Assembly: GCF_947387555.1 (NCBI RefSeq)
Contig: NZ_CANDNZ010000010.1
Span: 62,001 to 126,000, forward strand
Direction of reading: 5' to 3'
Length of the DNA: 64,000 nucleotides
Source of the DNA: Thalassomonas sp. RHCl1
GTDB taxonomy: Bacteria; Pseudomonadota; Gammaproteobacteria; Enterobacterales; Alteromonadaceae
Notes under the pieces: model-generated
Seen by the model: the letters and a program-made list of their open reading frames with translations, nothing else
Databases searched by the model: none
What the model was told of the DNA's origin: nothing
Part shown: positions 61,246 to 64,000 of the stretch, one piece after another
Position numbering within the stretch: the first letter of the stretch is position 1
How the letters are laid out: each line of letters opens with the position of its first letter
Made by a program: the position numbers and the translations under genes

Positions 61246-62757
61246 ATGCCTGACTTTTTAGAATTTTCTTCAACAAGAAATACTTGCGCCAACCAACATC
61301 CTCTAATGCAACAAATTAACTCCACTTTGAGTAATGCAAATTTTAAAGATGCGGCAATTCAATTATATAAAACAGAGTTACATACCCAAACGGATACCCC
61401 GCTGGACTTTACTTTCGGGCAAGGACGACAAACCCTGAAGAACCCGGGCATTTCCTATCCGATCCTCTACCAAAGAACTAAAATAGGCGATCTGCACCTG
61501 CACCAATCCCAGCAGCCCCAGGAATATGATGAAAGCCATCTGCCTTTTATCACCAAAAAACTGGCCCTGTTGATCAAACGCCATCAGGCAACGACCTTAT
61601 CGAGCCGCTTTCTGGGCAAAGATCTGTCCTTAACCGGCTACAGCGAGCACGTACTCAAACTGGATGCTTTTATTGAAAAAGCCTCCAGTACGTCCTATCC
61701 GGTGATCATCAACGGCGAATTTGGCAGTGAAAAGCTCTCTGTCGCCAGCGCCATCCACTACAACAGCCAGTTAAGGTATAAACCTTTTATCGAAATCAAC
61801 TGCTCTACCCCGAGCACAGAAGAATTTCAGCGTAACCTCATCATCAGCTTTGAAAAAGCCCAGGGGGGCAGCATCTTCCTGCACGGCATCGATGAGCTGT
61901 CTTTCCCGCAGCAAAACCTGTTAACCGAGCTGCTGGCCGCCAGCACAGAGCCCGGCTTATCCGGTATTAAAGTTAAAAATGTCACCAATGTCCGCCTGAT
62001 GGTGTCCACCACCCGGGATCTGACAGAAATGATCAAAAATAACGAATTCTCCCGGCACTTGCATGAAAAATTCAATTTCCTGGCGATCCGTATCCCCTCC
62101 CTGAATGAGCGTAAGGAAGATATCCCCTTTATCCTGGAGAAATTACTGGAGAAATATAAATTATTCGAAGAGCAGGGTTTTTGCGATGAAGTAAAAAAAA
62201 TCCTCTCGGAATACCACTGGCCGGGCAACCATGCCGAGCTCGAACGGGTCGTCGCCCGGTTAATGACCTTAAGCTCCGCCAACCCGATCAACCGCAGCGA
62301 GCTGGAAAAACATGCCCCGGAACTGTTGACCAGCCGGGTTTCGCAAGCATTAACCGCCAAAAGCAGCGCAGATACCCTGCCGTTTGAGCTGATCCCCTGC
62401 CTGCTCAATAAAGACTATCAGCAGTTTTCCCGCTTGCATACCGGTTTGCAAAAAGCCCTGAAATACCTGGCAGAAAACTACTGTAACAGCATCTCCCTGC
62501 CCGAGCTGGCGCAAAATGCCTTTATCAGTCCTTCCCACTTATCTTATTTGTTTAAGTTCTACTTAAAGCAAAGTTTCAAACAGATAGTGTCTGAGCTGAG
62601 AATCGAGCGGGCCAAGCAGATCTTTATCAGCAGCCCGCATGCCAGGATCACCGATGTTTCGCTTGATGTCGGCTTTGGCGATTTAAGCCATTTTGAAAAA
62701 ATATTTAAACGTTACACCCAGATGACACCAAGAGAATATAAGAACAGCAATACTTAA
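61246..62757 (+). CDS. AAA+/AraC fusion transcriptional regulator (degenerate sigma54-activator core)
   Basis: A 503-residue regulator with an unknown N-terminal part (1-130), an NtrC-like AAA+ part (about 135-360), and a C-terminal AraC pair of helix-turn-helices (405-497, LPELAQNAFISPSHLSYLFKFYLKQSFKQIV and VSLDVGFGDLSHFEKIFKRY). The ATPase signatures are altered: GEFGSEKL (157-164) for GExGTGKE, FLHGI (211-215) for FLDEI, and the GAFTGA loop that contacts sigma54 is missing, while the PSLNERKEDIPF and HWPGNHAELE parts are kept. It probably does not activate sigma54. A tandem paralogue follows. Confidence 0.9.
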   Translation: MPDFLEFSSTRNTCANQHPLMQQINSTLSNANFKDAAIQLYKTELHTQTDTPLDFTFGQGRQTLKNPGISYPILYQRTKIGDLHLHQSQQPQEYDESHLPFITKKLALLIKRHQATTLSSRFLGKDLSLTGYSEHVLKLDAFIEKASSTSYPVIINGEFGSEKLSVASAIHYNSQLRYKPFIEINCSTPSTEEFQRNLIISFEKAQGGSIFLHGIDELSFPQQNLLTELLAASTEPGLSGIKVKNVTNVRLMVSTTRDLTEMIKNNEFSRHLHEKFNFLAIRIPSLNERKEDIPFILEKLLEKYKLFEEQGFCDEVKKILSEYHWPGNHAELERVVARLMTLSSANPINRSELEKHAPELLTSRVSQALTAKSSADTLPFELIPCLLNKDYQQFSRLHTGLQKALKYLAENYCNSISLPELAQNAFISPSHLSYLFKFYLKQSFKQIVSELRIERAKQIFISSPHARITDVSLDVGFGDLSHFEKIFKRYTQMTPREYKNSNT

Positions 62758-63459
62758 CTCCAGCAGGCCAGTCACGCCCCGCAGCTCACGGCCGGGGCGC
62801 TGACAGCACCAACCGCTCTCCCCAATATCAACCCCGGCGACGCCCCGCGATAACAACCGACTCAGGCAGAAATGGACTAAAGCATTTTTCCAACAAGCAC
62901 AAGCCCCCGACATGAAAAAGAACATCTGTTAACAGTTAATAACATTCTCTCCTGCCCGCCGTCGTTTTTGTGCTAAACCTGGTCCGTTATTTACTAGTAA
63001 AAATACCATGAAAGCGCATTCTTGCTTTATCGATAGCAACAAAGTCGAGATATACATGCTTTATTCAATCATCAAACCTTTATCCACTGACAACAGCAAG
63101 CAGAAAAAGCCCTTGCCATTTTTATACCGACCCGGTGAAGATTTTGCGCAAGGGCTTATTGAACAGCCAGACCTACTGCTGCAAACAAGCAATCCCTGCC
63201 GCTTCGACAGCTGCTCTTTCAGACAACAAACCACTAAGCTTCTTAAAGCCTATCATTATCCGTAACATCATCAACTGACGGCATTTTCCGGCCAACAGCA
63301 TTCGCACCTCTGGAAAATACCTCAGCCCGGATTAAGCCGAAATTCCCAAAAAACAACAATAACAAGTCCCGGGAGTCAGGCAATCACCAGCCCCTCGCTG
63401 CAAACCTTCACCACAAAAGGACTCAAGGCCAAAACCAGAAATACAAGGAGCCTAAAGTA
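62758..63459. other. Spacer between the two AAA+/AraC paralogues
   Basis: 702 bases. Just after the first stop is a GC-rich hairpin GTCACGCCCCG / CGGGGCGCTGAC (62772-62803), possibly terminator-like without T-tract. An 85-codon frame (63008-63265) is present but has no recognisable family and weak initiation. The right end holds AAGGAG before the next start. Confidence 0.5.
63008..63265 (+). CDS. Possible small protein, low confidence
   Basis: An 85-codon open frame beginning at ATG without a strong ribosome-binding site. The translation (YSIIKPLSTDNSKQKKPLPF, RPGEDFAQGLIEQPDLLLQ) looks moderately protein-like, but no family, signal peptide or motif is recognised. It could be a real small gene between the two regulators or a chance frame. 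Confidence 0.3.
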   Translation: MKAHSCFIDSNKVEIYMLYSIIKPLSTDNSKQKKPLPFLYRPGEDFAQGLIEQPDLLLQTSNPCRFDSCSFRQQTTKLLKAYHYP

Positions 63460-64000
63460 ATGCAACAGCCCCCAAAAACTCCGTGCCAAATACCGGATCT
63501 GCTTACAATGAATATCAATGCCACCTTAGCTGCCAACAAGATCACCGGCGCCAGGGTTGAGGTTTATACCTGCGGCATGCTTGCACAAAAAACCCGGGTA
63601 TTACCGCCGTCTTCCCGGAAAAGCCGCCCCGTCTATGCCAGCTTCCCGATTATTTATCACAACACCAGCATAGGCATGCTTCACCTGGTGCAACCGCAAA
63701 CGTTATCCCGGAGTGAGCTGCAAAAATTCAACTGCGTCACCAAAAAACTGGCATTGATCATTAAACGTTACCAGGCAACAACCTTATCCAATCATTATTT
63801 GGGAAAAACCGTTAATATCACCCCTTACAGCGATCACACCCTGAAACTGGACGCTTTTATTGAAATTGCCGCCAGCACACGCTGTCCGGTGATCATCCGC
63901 GGAGAGTTCGGCAGTGAAAAGCTTTCCGTCGCCAGCGCCATCCACTACAACAGCACGCTAAAGCACCAGCCTTTTATTGAAATCGACTGCTCAACCCCCT
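63460..64000 (+). CDS. Second AAA+/AraC-type regulator paralogue, cut by window end
   Basis: An open frame from ATG at 63460 (AAGGAG site nine bases upstream) runs off the window after about 180 codons. Its N-terminal region differs from the first paralogue, then becomes closely similar from KKLALIIKRYQATTLS onward, including LKLDAFIE, GEFGSEKLSVASAIHYNS and PFIEIDCSTP. The same degenerate Walker A is present. The C-terminus, expected to have AraC helices, is outside. Tandem duplication of a regulator. Confidence 0.88.
   Translation, partial: MQQPPKTPCQIPDLLTMNINATLAANKITGARVEVYTCGMLAQKTRVLPPSSRKSRPVYASFPIIYHNTSIGMLHLVQPQTLSRSELQKFNCVTKKLALIIKRYQATTLSNHYLGKTVNITPYSDHTLKLDAFIEIAASTRCPVIIRGEFGSEKLSVASAIHYNSTLKHQPFIEIDCSTP

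Overview
The window looks like chromosomal DNA of a marine gammaproteobacterium, most like the Alteromonadales (Colwelliaceae/Thalassomonas type). This is inferred from gene content: several TonB-dependent receptors, a tryptophan-halogenase-family enzyme beside a TonB receptor, secreted hydrolases, a GlyGly-CTERM protease, an RND/MMPL export system and moderate GC. No rRNA, tRNA, integrase, IS transposase, CRISPR array or prophage was recognised. Layout: 1-3.8 kb holds the end of an RND efflux adaptor and its inner-membrane pump. 3.9-9.8 kb is a complete vitamin B12 locus: cobalamin riboswitch, ABC ATPase, permease, corrinoid adenosyltransferase and binding protein, then a second riboswitch in front of btuB. 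10-20 kb is a mixed housekeeping/secreted region (lipoprotein, YeiH-type transporter, Zn-ribbon protein, periplasmic binding protein, phospholipase-C-like protein, RNase HI, cyclophilin, AlkD-like protein, Ca-binding-like protein). 20-25.3 kb is a TetR-controlled operon (tetR, MMPL/RND exporter, LolA-like carrier, outer-membrane protein) with matching palindromic operators. 25.6-31.5 kb carries a YegD-type chaperone, a beta-barrel protein, two small secreted Cys-containing paralogues, a second periplasmic binding protein and an aldo/keto reductase. 31.6-36.3 kb pairs the halogenase with a large TonB receptor. 37-45 kb has a LysE exporter, a CHMI-family protein, a VOC protein, a hairpin MITE, a sphingomyelinase, a DUF1624 acyltransferase, a third binding protein, an SRAP protein, a short unlisted gene for a probable RiPP-type leader peptide, and L-threonine aldolase. 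45-52 kb is an extracytoplasmic thiol/redox group (three thioredoxin-fold proteins, a CcdA/DsbD-like membrane protein, a CadC-like TPR regulator, DsbC). 52-60.5 kb has a chemoreceptor, a Tsx-like channel, a metalloprotease and a secreted alpha/beta-hydrolase pair. 61-64 kb has two tandem paralogues of an AAA+/AraC fusion regulator, the second cut by the window edge. The most unusual feature is a dispersed family of short tandem-repeat arrays (five sites, period 50-66 bp). Each unit contains a nested hairpin whose stems change sequence between sites while pairing is kept. Four of the five arrays begin exactly at the T-tract of an intrinsic terminator of a minus-strand gene; the fifth begins just after a stop codon inside the redox operon. 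I do not recognise this family. Second in interest is the 56-codon peptide gene, with a Lys/Leu-rich leader, a GGG site and a Cys-containing tail, lying between one of these arrays and ltaE.
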